The notes under the pieces were generated by a model, which saw only the letters and a program-made list of their open reading frames with translations, was not told where the DNA came from and did not search any database. The position numbers were made by a program, and so were the translations under genes. Positions 27,001 through 35,722 of a DNA stretch of 64,000 nucleotides are shown here, one piece after another; the first letter of the stretch is position 1, and each line of letters opens with the position of its first letter. Source of the DNA: Asterochloris sp. CNOR1 (Eukaryota; Chlorophyta; Trebouxiophyceae; Trebouxiales; Trebouxiaceae); contig OZ017760.1 of the NCBI GenBank assembly GCA_963969365.1, positions 1,488,001 to 1,552,000 of the forward strand. The letters run 5' to 3'.

Positions 27001-28778
27001 CACTGAACATGTCTCATATTCATGCTTCGCTTTTGACTGCTTGCACCAGCCCTCTCGCATGGGCGGCAGCACGCAACAAAGCCCATCTGGCGGGCAACCA
27101 CATTGCTCCCTTGAAACAGACCAGGCAGCACAACGCCAATCACAAGGCACACCTGGCAGAGCTGAATGGAAGGGGACTGTGTGACCATTGCACAATGGCT
27201 CAGCAGCTATGGGACAGCCCAGTTGACCTAGGTTGGGGTGTAAAACACGCGCACCTGACAAAGCTGACTCCACCGGGAAGGGAACCACAATGCGCCTCTC
27301 TAGGTCACTGGTCAGGTCTGGGGCAGGGTCGCCGACCCTGCAGGCATAGGATTCACATTGGCCAAACACATGTGCCGCAGCTCACAGCGCAGGTGGAGGC
27401 AGTGATGCCAGTATGTGCAAGTGCAAGGAGGAGATATTGACTCAGCTGCAAACAATGATGGGAAGAGCCCCTTGCCTAGGAAGCAGCATGGGCAGCGCCA
27501 TCTGCAGAGCATGCAGCAATGCCAGTGTACTAGAGGCCTGTGGGTCTGTCAAGCCCTCAGGGGGCAGGCTGCGCCTGCGCCATCCTGCAGCCTGACAACC
27601 ACAATGACAAAAACATCACGCGCTGGCTCAAGTTGTCAGACACCATTGGCTGGTGCTCTCCAGTGAGTAAGATGAACCTCAAGGTCAGTATCACTGCTGC
27701 AGCCCAGCAACACTAATCAGTAGATGCCACCCTGCCAGCTTCGAGCTGCCAGATGCCAATTTATAGAATGCTGCAACCTATCAGACAAAGCAATTGCATG
27801 ACCCCAACACTTCAAGCCCTGGATGCTGTGCTGCAGTACAATTCAGAGCACACAGCTGCAACCCACCCGCCAGCCTGAAACTGCCAAATGCCATTGAGAT
27901 TGAGCCACTGCTGCCGCTGCAGCTGAGGGCGTGGGTAGTCTGGCAGTGGGCTCCGGGGGTCAACATCCACAGTCCAAGGAGTCGTCATGAAACGCCCATT
28001 CTGAGGCGCCTGCACACACAGTGGGCTTCGACCCTCAGCAAGGGTACGCAGTTGCATGGGAAAAGGTGCATTGGGCTGATCACATAATAATGACAGTTAT
28101 TTGGGCAGTTTGCGGAGTTTTGTTGTACTTGCTAAAAGTGCACAGGAAGCCCACAATTGGTTGTGGATTGAGGTCCCTACATAGCCAGAACAAGATGTGG
28201 ATATGCCAAGGCCCAGCAGCCCAGCTTCGGAGATGCATTGAGATCCAATTACAGCCCATGATTACTGGATCCAAGACACATGCAGATGCTCGCATGCAAG
28301 TGAGACTGTGGGCTTGTGGGCAGCATCAATGCAATGCTGAGCCAGACTGATCCAGGCGCTTGATGACTGCTGCACCATATTTGGTTCACCACACTGTCAC
28401 AGATGCCAAGCTGGGACTTGGGCTCGCACCCAGCTTGCCTAGGTGATCTGGCACAGCTCACATGCTTCAATATGCCTTCGCACATTCCTGGGCAGTCTTC
28501 TCTGGCGCATGCACTCAGCGACGGCAGACCTTTGTGCAGTCATGTTGGCATAGCACTCAAGCCTGAAGCAGCCCTGTGTCTGTCGATGGCAACGATGCTG
28601 CCTGCCCCACGCTGAGGGTCCACAGCAGAGGTCTCACCTGTGCATCTGACCACAGCAGGCTCTCCACGCGCTCTGCTGGAATGGCGCAGAGGGCCACAAA
28701 GAGCAGCAGCGCAGCGGCTGCCACAGCCAGGGAAGTCAGGACAGCCCGCGGCAGGTTGCCTCCACCAGGAGTCGTCAT
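15038..28778 (-). CDS. Glycoside hydrolase family 2 enzyme (beta-galactosidase/beta-mannosidase-like), signal-anchored
   Basis: Retaining exo- or endo-glycosidase. Exons 5' to 3': 28638-28778, 27867-28009, 27255-27337, 26550-26703, 25535-25626, 21677-21786, 21207-21308, 20279-20452, [19.57-19.77 kb uncertain], 19244-19398, 18620-18741, 18176-18273, 17702-17808, 16920-17040, 16224-16387, 15719-15835, 15038-15409. Exon 1 encodes a hydrophobic signal or signal-anchor (AVAAAALLLFVALCAIPA). Then follow the sugar-binding domain (YPRPQLQRQQWLNLNGIW, IVVPFPVESALSG), the immunoglobulin-like domain (SNSGIWQTVWLEP), and the TIM barrel with GFWPDGIYVAPTDEAL, YYWADMLGILVWQDMP, acid/base VVFNEGWGQYE and nucleophile VLGEFGGLG. 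Both catalytic Glu residues are present. About 750 residues without the uncertain exon. One join (after 20279 to 19398) needs an extra exon of 3n+1 bases not cleanly identified. The last exon may be split again at a GTAAGG near 15247. Acts in the secretory path or outside the cell; substrate not deducible. Confidence 0.85.
15370..15504 (-). repeat. Duplicated 5' end of GH2 last exon
   Basis: The exon start and acceptor (15370-15413, encoding NIKDTYNAHQAL) recur about 91 bp upstream of the exon at 15460-15504, where the copy would read IIKDTFHAP. The copy is in the intron. Confidence 0.75.
15968..16290 (-). repeat. Decayed copy of GH2 nucleophile-exon 3' end
   Basis: The exon 3' end (about 16224-16290, SYEMEDTLPQLQTRYEGLV) has a diverged copy at about 15970-16040 that would read YHHNVEDALAQLHICREGL, followed by intron sequence. 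Confidence 0.6.
17022..17480 (-). repeat. Multiple copies of a GH2 exon 5' end plus acceptor
   Basis: The real exon start and acceptor lie at 17022-17060. Diverged copies with the same order of words (gacttgg, cagggtca, gtctgca, agcaggcag) lie at about 17325-17385 and 17426-17480, about 100 bp from each other. Confidence 0.7.
17145..17270. repeat. 45-bp minisatellite, three copies
   Basis: Units starting near 17145, 17190 and 17234 share ctgcatctgcaa-type and cctgcagcaggtgggg words. They are in the intron upstream of the GH2 exon that ends at 17040. Confidence 0.7.
20415..20712 (-). repeat. Three copies of a GH2 exon 5' end and acceptor
   Basis: The true acceptor and exon start (20415-20465) are repeated with changes near 20553-20606 and 20672-20712. 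All keep a gaggctgtcaca-like word followed by acctgcaggcatgcag or a close variant. Confidence 0.7.
22194..22220 (+). repeat. Homopolymer run of 27 G
   Basis: Uninterrupted guanines on the plus strand. The run can form G-quadruplexes and is also prone to assembly error. Confidence 0.9.
22964..22991 (+). repeat. Homopolymer run of 28 C
   Basis: Uninterrupted cytosines 743 bp beyond the G run, so the pair forms an inverted homopolymer repeat within one intron. Confidence 0.9.
23875..23938. repeat. Near-perfect hairpin, 26-bp stem, 12-nt loop
   Basis: Left arm 23875-23900 and right arm 23913-23938 are complementary at 25 of 26 positions. The loop is agctgcccagat. Confidence 0.9.
23979..24090. 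repeat. Long imperfect hairpin, about 48-bp stem (microRNA-precursor-like)
   Basis: Arms at about 23979-24026 and 24042-24090 match at roughly 40 of 48 positions, with one single-base bulge and several G:U-type differences, around a loop of about 15 nt. The outer arms share tttgcctacaccag and its complement. Confidence 0.75.
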
Positions 28779-29346
28779 GGATTGAAGGCCTGCTGCGTTC
28801 ACAAGCCTGCAAGGGCAAGCGATGCGCCGTAAAGTCCAATATGCTCTTTGATGAGGCCTGCCTCCCATGGGCTCTAAACCAAAGAAGGCACCTGGCCAGA
28901 TCCCGCTTGTCTGAAAGCATAGATCACGCAATGAACGTCAGGCCGGATGGGCCCAACTGCTCACCTCCCGGAATTGCGGCACTGCCTTGTTGGAATCCAA
29001 AAAGAGCTGTGGTATAGCTGTGGCCATGGCGGGATCCTCTTTCCTTCTGCATGAAAATTCTGCCACTTGCAAAGCCTTTGATCCTACTGGAGGACGGCCT
29101 GAGCACACGCTTGCCATTCGCATCAATTGTGTTGATTGATTGCCAGAGGTTCGCCCTTAATGGCTGCAGCCCTGCGCAGATCACAGCAAGCCAAAGTTTG
29201 GGCTAACATTCTAATACCAGCAGCTGAAGTAAACGCAGCCGCGGCTCTCTGGCAGGTGATTGCTGGCAGAGTCTTCGCCAGGGTGGATGAGCTGAGGCTT
29301 CTTCGCGGCACAGCACAAACATGACACTGCGCAGAGCAACACTGTT
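28779..29346. other. Divergent spacer, GH2 / Tim44-like gene
   Basis: About 570 bp between two presumed start codons. No reliable coding exon or named regulatory site. Expected to hold both promoters. Confidence 0.4.
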
Positions 29347-31162
29347 ATGATGCAATACGTCAGGCGGCTGTACATCTTGCATCTGGGGCTGCAGAACCTC
29401 AGATGTGTGGCAGCACCAGGGATGGCAACTCGTGTGGGCAAGGGCTCCCAGCAGCTTTCAAAGCAGCCGGTTGCAGCATCACTGCGCAAGGACAAAACAG
29501 CTGCTAGCAAGCAACAGAGAACCACACCACTGCGTCAGGCCACGGAGCGACCTGGACAAACAGCGGCCCCTCAAGGGGGTCCTGGACAGCAGCCAGGTGA
29601 GGACTCAGCATGTCTGCTCGCTCACTGGTTGCACAACATGTTGGTGCATAGTCTGTCTGCGTCGCATGCATTCTCCGGCCAACCTGAATGTCACCGAAGC
29701 TTTGCAGCTCAGCAGCGCCTGGTTCGGCCCTTGCAGTGACGCAGGAAGTAACACACGACACTCTGCTGATGGAGCTCAGGAATCTGTTAGCCTGGCCATA
29801 CCACAAGATCATGGTGAGAGCACGCAAGCCACATACATCCAGCTGTAGCAATTACGCATGCAAGCAGTTGGCCACGGAGACATCCTCCAAGGGGCGTCGT
29901 CGATTTGCAGCCCCAAAGGGTGGTTCAGCATCCCCTGCCTCCCTCCAGGCACAGGCGGCGGCGTCCCTCATTCGAGTGGCCATTGAGGAGGAATTTGATG
30001 TTTTGCAGTTTCTGGAGGGCTGCAAAGCCGCCTTTGTTGCAGGTGCATGCCAGCCAGGCTGGAGCAGGACCTGCTTTCATGCTGTCAAGAGGTTGCTCTG
30101 GCTTTTGATCCAAGCCTGCTGCTCTGCTTTGATGCTTTTGGGCCCCTGTTCCCTCTCAGAACTGACTGTGCGGCCCCTGCACTCACAATGCTTCTTGCCT
30201 GCCCTGCAGTGCATGAGAGCATGCTCAGCACAAGAGACCTTGCCACAATGGTGTCGCTTCCAGTGCTCAAAGCCGTTGCGTAAGTGCAACACCTTGTGCT
30301 CTTGGTCCCCTGGACAACATAAACGGGAGCCTCATGTGCTTGCCGCCTGCTCAGCTGACATGCACAGGCCTGTGCCTGCAGGAGTGTTGTTGCAGAACAC
30401 AGGAATAAGAAGTTTCCTACTCTTTCTCATCAGGCCTGGATCTGTCAACCCTGGCCAGCCTAAGATTGTCGGGTGTAGTCTCATGCCCAGGAGATCCTTG
30501 TGAGCCGAGGCAGGGCGCAGTACCCAGCTTGGGAGCTGCATCACACCCACCATGGGGCTGTAGCCCAAGCAGAAATGCTGGTGTGCTGCATGCAGGGCAC
30601 GTGAAAACGTGGCACGTGCACAAACGGGACAGAGCCTGATGCCTATGCCTGGCATTGCTGCAGACGATGAGTACCAGGACTGCCCTGACAAAGTGGGTGA
30701 GTGCGGGTGTTGCTGATGCCAGCCCCACCGGCTTACGGGCACAGCTGCATGCGTGTGCTGCAGCCTGACTGGTGTGACACTGTCAGGTGCTGTGATGTGC
30801 TCAAAGCAGCGCTTTGGCAGGCGTCTGCTGCCTGCAGATGCAAAAGAGGCGCAGAATTCTTTCTTGGCTGACCTGAGAAGTTCCAGCATATGGAGGGCCT
30901 GGTGGGCGGCAGCTCGCTTGTAATTAGTGTCAGGTTCAGCGGCTGCTCATTTGTCCTTGAGGTGGGAACACCCTGTCATGCCTCATCCTGTATTATTGAC
31001 AGTTGCAGCCTGACACCATGGCCTTGCAGCTAGTGTTCATCTCTTGTGCGGCACGTGCAGACAAGGGATCGTTTGACTGGAGCCCTCGTCAAGGAAACTC
31101 TGGATCAACGTTGCCACACATGGACAATTGGGAGAGGCCCCCTTCCAGCGCTGACATATCCT
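29347..31162 (+). CDS. Tim44-like-domain protein (Tim44/mL45 family), 3' end unresolved
   Basis: Five exons join in phase: 29347-29596, 29737-29813, 29868-30042, 30210-30279, 31066-31162 (223 codons). The N-terminus is basic and Ser/Gln-rich without acidic residues for the first 40 or so positions (VRRLYILHLGLQNLRC), consistent with a mitochondrial presequence. The recognisable core is IEEEFDVLQFLEGCKAAFVA followed by HESMLSTRDLATMVS, which has the shape of the helical start of the Tim44-like domain (FLxGAKxAF then a DLxxLxxLVS helix). Known members bind the inner mitochondrial membrane for protein import or ribosome docking. The beta-sheet half of the domain should lie in later exons, for example near 31.54-31.69 kb, but no join could be proven. 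It is divergent from the GH2 gene. Family call is from motif resemblance only. Confidence 0.5.
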
Positions 31163-32132
31163 GTGCGTGAATTTGGAGCAGACTTGCCATTGGTGGTCGT
31201 CCTCATTGCCTGAGCTTTGCCATGCACTGCCTTGGAAACTTTTCGTCAATGCTTCATGCTTGTACATTTCATATGGCTTCAGTAGGAAAAGGCAGCCCCC
31301 CATAAGAAGAGATTGACCAACAAGCTGTGAAGTGATGGACTGGTCTTCCGAGACATCTGACTGCTGTGATTGCCATTGCCTCAAACCAGTAGCCCTCAAG
31401 GTCAGAGATGCTCCTTGCCATCTAAAGAGCTCCTGTTTCAGAGGTGTGCCCTGTTGATTGAGCTGAGTGCTTGCTGCTCAGCAGAAAGCACTGCACAGGT
31501 ATTGATGTTGGCTGACAGACGCCAAAGGATCTTACACTCATGGCACAGACCAAAGTTCAGGTCTGTGCTCATCACATCCAAGGCTGTGATCAGGCAGATG
31601 CCAGTATGGTGGTGGCCGCGCTGGCAGACGCTGTGCTCTTCGCTGCAGGCGCCTCACTCCATGTGCTGTGCAAGGCAGAGCTAGATGTGTTTTGAGTCTG
31701 TGAAGTTTGTCTGTGCCTAGCTGGCCCCAGTATGTGAGTGCCGTCCCCATGCTGAAGCATTGCTCCAGCGTGCCTGCAGGCTGCCACCACAGCGCCCTCT
31801 TGCAATGACATGCTAAGGGCGGACTGTTGGCAGGGAGATTTCTGCAGAATGCCATGCAACTTCTGGCGGCACGAGTAACAGGCTCCTGCACACCACCGAG
31901 AATGCTTAGCCAAGGCTTTGGGCTTCAGCAAGAGAGCCGCCACGTGACATGACTGGACAGGGACCTGATCTCTTTCGATACACCACAACTGTTTTGCCTA
32001 CTCAGAAGAATCTCCTGTTGCTCTTAGCTGTTGCTCATGATGCTGCATGATGCTGGCACCTGTTGAGGCATTTGTTCAGAGCCAAATGCACAACGTGTCT
32101 CAGTCTTCGCTTACAGATGAGCTTTATGCGCA
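31163..32132. other. Unresolved region, probable 3' exons of the Tim44-like gene
   Basis: A plausible last plus-strand exon begins after the acceptor near 31560; it reads either VCAHHIQGCDQADASMVV or, in another frame, KFRSVLITSKAVIRQMP. Phase and homology do not decide between them. The remainder should be the convergent 3' UTRs. Confidence 0.3.
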
Positions 32133-33904
32133 TCAGTTGTCATCACCTGCTGCTCCAGGACCTCTTGGCCTGGGGCCGCCGGCCTGCTTGGCCATGATGA
32201 TCTGGTCGTATGATCTGGTCGTATGACCATGCACCGCATCCCTGGCAGCAGCTGTGTGGGAAGCAGCCTTAGAGCTCAAAGTCACCTGCAGACAGGCCGT
32301 GCAGCAATTGCTGTTAGCAGACAGTCTGCACACTGCACAGCACTTGAGTGTGCTGAGCTTGTGAGGAGCCATGAACTGGAGTGAGCAGCAGGGCAAGGCA
32401 GGACAGGCAGCAGCAGACCTGTCATGGTGGCCAGGTGGCAGCGTGCAGGCAGTCAGGCAGGGCAAGTCAGATGTCAGAGCAGCAGGATGAAGGGTCCACA
32501 CCAGCAAGGCATGCTGACAGTCTGGCCTGGGTGTCACTGCACCTGCTGGTCCTCAGAGGAGCTCCTCAGGCTGCTGCTGCGGGCAAAGGCCTCCTGCAGG
32601 GCTGCTCGCGCAGCTGCTGCCTGCACCCCTCCAGCATCCGGGGCCGCCAGGCTGCTGCCCGCCTTCAGGAGGGCTGCGCGTGCCTCTGCGGCCTGCGTGA
32701 CAGTCTCCTGCGCAGCAGGGTCCCCTGCTGCAGCGGCCTTGCCGGCATCCAAGGCCTCCGTCAGCGCATTGCGGGCAGCTGCGGGCAGGGACTCACTCAT
32801 GGACCCAATGGCCACAGCGCTGCGAATTGCTGCCGCGCCGGTGTTGTCAGCCTGAAAGGCGCGCTGGAGTGCAGCGCGGGCCGTGGCTGCTTGCGACCCA
32901 GAATCCATGGCCCCGGTACCTGCGTATGGGGCAGCTCTTCTGATCCTGTGGGTGGAGGTGATGCGGACAGCCAAGAGCACAGGACCCTCTGCAGGCCAGG
33001 CTCATCCCTGCAACAGCTGGTGCTGACCTGGTGCCTCACGCACAGCCCTGCTGGCGGCCACTGGCGGCCCGCCCTGCTGCGGGCCGTATGTGGCCGCCAG
33101 CAGGGCGGCTCTGGCCACTGGCGGCCCGCCCTGCTGCGGGCCGTATGTGGCCGCCAGCAGGGCGGCTCTGGCCACTGTCGGCTGAGGCGTCTCCTCAGCT
33201 GGTGCTGCTGCCCCAGGGGCCTGCGCATCGGCGTCAAACGCCTGCGCAGGGCCGCCCTGGCTGCTGCAGCCTGCAAGAGGGTCTTGTCACATGGTTCCCG
33301 GGCCTCAGGCACGGGTGTGCCCATTCCCGCGCCCCAGGGCAGCCCAGGTGGTGAAGGGACACGCTCGAGTGGGGCTTCTGCCAGGGCAGCAACCGGGGAG
33401 GGCTGCGTCTCAGAGCCAGCGCAGCTCAGGCTTCCCGAGCGAAGCGGAGTGGTGGCTCCTGGAGGCCAGGGCACGTCCCCCGCAGGAGACAGGACCAGAC
33501 TCCTCACTAACCAGAGCCAACAAGGGAGCTACTGTGGCGCAACTGTGTGGTCACGAGCGTGAGATGCATACAGCATGATGGGCTCCATCACCAAGCCTGT
33601 GCTGGTGCTGCAGCCATCGATGATACAATCGAGGACCCTGAGCACAGTTCAAATGACATTTGGGGCAGGACTGCATCTTCTGGTGCTACTAAGACAGCGT
33701 GCATGGGTTACCAGAGCTGGTGCGCCGGCTGCCAAACTTCTCGGCTTTTGTAGCCCATTCCTGGGCTGCTGCGTCCTGAGCAGCAATGCACTCTTTAACA
33801 GAAACCATGCTGGCGATGTCACCTGGGCCTGCAGCAGACATGACCCCTGATGACAACCTTTGGTGTGGGGACGGAGCTTTCACTACTGCATCCGTCTGGG
33901 CCAC
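32133..33904 (-). CDS. Alanine-rich repeat protein of unknown function, with apparent one-base frameshift
   Basis: Not recognised. Four exons: 33712-33904, 33028-33506, 32543-32919, 32133-32285; about 400 residues. Starts MAQTDAVVKAPSPHQ; no signal peptide or membrane segment. The body carries about six spaced copies of an A-x-ARAAL helix motif (for example ATARAALQRAFQAD, AEARAALLKAG, AAARAALQEAFARSS, and VARAALLAATYG twice within an exact 57-bp duplication). Ends GPGAAGDDN. All junction phases agree except within exon 2: it must be entered in one frame (PVPEAREPCDKTLLQ, AAAARAALRR) and left in another (AFDADAQAPGAAAPAEE). One missing base near 33237-33250 would join them into the usual ARAALxxAFxAD motif. 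An alternative is an internal acceptor at the TTGCAG just upstream. The start is 123 bp from the divergent gene at 34028. Confidence 0.6.
33058..33171. repeat. Exact 57-bp tandem duplication inside coding exon
   Basis: Two identical units at 33058-33114 and 33115-33171. The length is 19 codons, so the frame is kept. Each unit contains an 11-bp inverted repeat (ccgccctgctg / cagcagggcgg). Identity suggests a recent event. Confidence 0.95.
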
Positions 33905-34027
33905 TGGCGGCCCATGGGGTTACCTGTGCAGCTGAGGTGGGGGATAGATGTGGGAACATTGCACATTTGGCTAGTGCTATCTGACCTTCTGTATCGAGCT
34001 GGCATCTTGGTGGCACAGAGAGCCGAT
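33905..34027. promoter_or_regulatory. Short bidirectional spacer (123 bp) between divergent start codons
   Basis: The two presumed ATGs, at 33904 (minus) and 34028 (plus), face away from each other, so promoter elements and both 5' UTRs must share or flank this spacer. No specific motif was identified. Confidence 0.4.
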
Positions 34028-35629
34028 ATGCGTGCAGAAATCATCAGTGTCCTCGCAGCTGCTGCAGTGGTGGCAGCACTGGCAGGGTCTTTTGCTCAGG
34101 TGCAACTGGCCTTGAATGATCTCTTACAAACTAATGCACCAGACTGCGGATACCTTGCTGAAATGCCTACAGGTCCTGCAGAGCTACTCAATGAACAGTT
34201 CCATGGAGCCAGAGTGGGAAGATGTCTTGTCTGCACCCCTGTCTGCCGAGCGCAACGGCACCACCTTCAGCCTCACAGCCTATGTCTGGCAGGATTACCA
34301 GCCCTTGATGATCACAGGTGGGACGTTGGCTCATAAGGACTGGGAGCTCTGGTGTGAGTTAGCAGTGCCAGACAGTGCTGCCCCAACAAAGCTCAGCCCC
34401 TTTCATGCCAGCCTCAGAGGTCCACAGCACCAGACATCAGCCCGCATGCAGCCAGATGCCAGCACACACTGGCCCCTGCACCTGGCAGCAGCTCCTGGCA
34501 GCACCGTGATGCTTGCCACTACAGCCGGTCTCACAAATCAGTCAATTTTGGCAGCAGCTGCTGCCTCTGCCTCAGGGCAATCCTGTGCCACATGAGCACA
34601 GCCCCAGCTGCTACAGTCCGCTTGCACATGGCATTGGTGGGCTGTGCAGCACTGCTGCAGGTTCCTGGTCAAACACGCTTCTGCCAAAGGTGCTTTGCTC
34701 TGCTCAAGTGGAGGTGTTGACCTTCTGCCTGCCACACTTCGGTGGCCACACAAGAGTCATCAAGGCGAGGGTTCTGACCCATAGTCTTTCAAGGGCATGC
34801 TTCCAAGCACCTCATTGTCTTCACCACCAGGCTATAAGAAACCAATACTCAAATTCAGGTGCGGCGCCACTGACCTCAGCTCAGATGGGGCTAGGTCCCT
34901 CAGGAGACTCTCCTCTTATGGCACGGTTCTACTTGAATGGTCAGCCGTGTAACTTCCCCCTCAGCCCACTGGAGGCAACCTGCAATCAGGTGGGAAGCTT
35001 GCAGCACCTGTCTGCGCTTGAAGGCATGCAGATGCCTCGTGGCATGAGGATTGGATGCTCTCCAGCATCCCTGTGAACCTCCATCTTTCACTTGATGCCA
35101 CTTGGGTGCCTTGGCATAGGGCAAGCAATGAAGGAAAGAGGGTTGCGTGCACTCTGAGAAAGAGTGCTGTTGCGTGCATGCGGACACCCCAGCTGACAAT
35201 TGATGCCTGGGCTGCTCAACAGGCACATAAGGAGCAGTAACATGCAGGGTGGACAATGCCTGAGCTCTGTCAGCATGCGTTGCCTGCAGCAGGGGCCTGT
35301 GTAACTGCCAGTTCACTTCTTTCAAGCTCACTGTACATGCTGCACATCAGCTATGCCTGATGCATGCAGGCGAGGCTGAGCCTGCACATGGAGATACGCT
35401 TGGTACCTGCCTGCAGGCTTGGTTGTTTCCGGGAGATGATCTGGAGGCAGATGGCGAGGTGGACCAAAATCAAACCTGGCATGCTGTCATTCCACCATCC
35501 CAATCTACTGTACGTGGTGGGCCTGCTTGGGAGCCCGGTAGCCTTGTAGACGTCATTCTGGAGGCTGAGGACAGTGACGGACTTTTCTTTATCAGAGCAA
35601 ACAACCAAAGCATTTATGAAGTTTCATAG
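34028..35629 (+). CDS. Small secreted protein of unknown function (183 aa)
   Basis: Four exons with perfectly matching phases: 34028-34099, 34182-34317, 34859-34989, 35417-35629. Exon 1 is exactly a signal peptide (AEIISVLAAAAVVAALAGSF then AQ). The mature part is acidic and lacks further membrane segments: SYSMNSSMEPEWEDVL, TTFSLTAYVWQDYQPLMI, MARFYLNGQPCNFPL, LEATCNQ, then LFPGDDLEADGEVDQNQTW, VIPPSQSTVRGGPAWEPGS, VDVILEAEDSDGLFFIRA and a terminal NNQSIYEVS. Two cysteines (PCNF, ATCN) could pair. Sequons NGT, NQT and NQS suggest N-glycosylation. No family recognised; the alternating hydrophobic pattern suggests beta structure. It is divergent from the Ala-rich gene, and its stop is 94 bp from the convergent GLDH stop. 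Confidence 0.65.
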
Positions 35630-35722
35630 GGGACTGGTCTTTCACAGAATTGGGCATGCATGAACTGCAGAGTGGGCCCTGCAACAGAGCCTGCTAGCCT
35701 ACCAGCCACTGAAGGCACATAT

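Noticed and set aside
30332-30889. Minus-strand frame of 185 codons inside the Tim44-like gene
   Set aside because: No motif, low-complexity composition, and it lies in an intron of the plus-strand model.
32111-32115. TGTAA (minus strand) just after the stop of the Ala-rich gene
   Set aside because: It is the chlorophyte poly(A) motif, but only 17 bp after the stop, and no other gene in the window shows one nearby, so it may be chance.
32381-33562. Plus-strand reading frame of 393 codons
   Set aside because: It is antisense to the Ala-rich gene, whose repeat motif and exon phases are more protein-like. Arg/Cys/Gln-rich shadow frames are expected opposite GC-rich Ala codons. Not fully excluded without transcripts.
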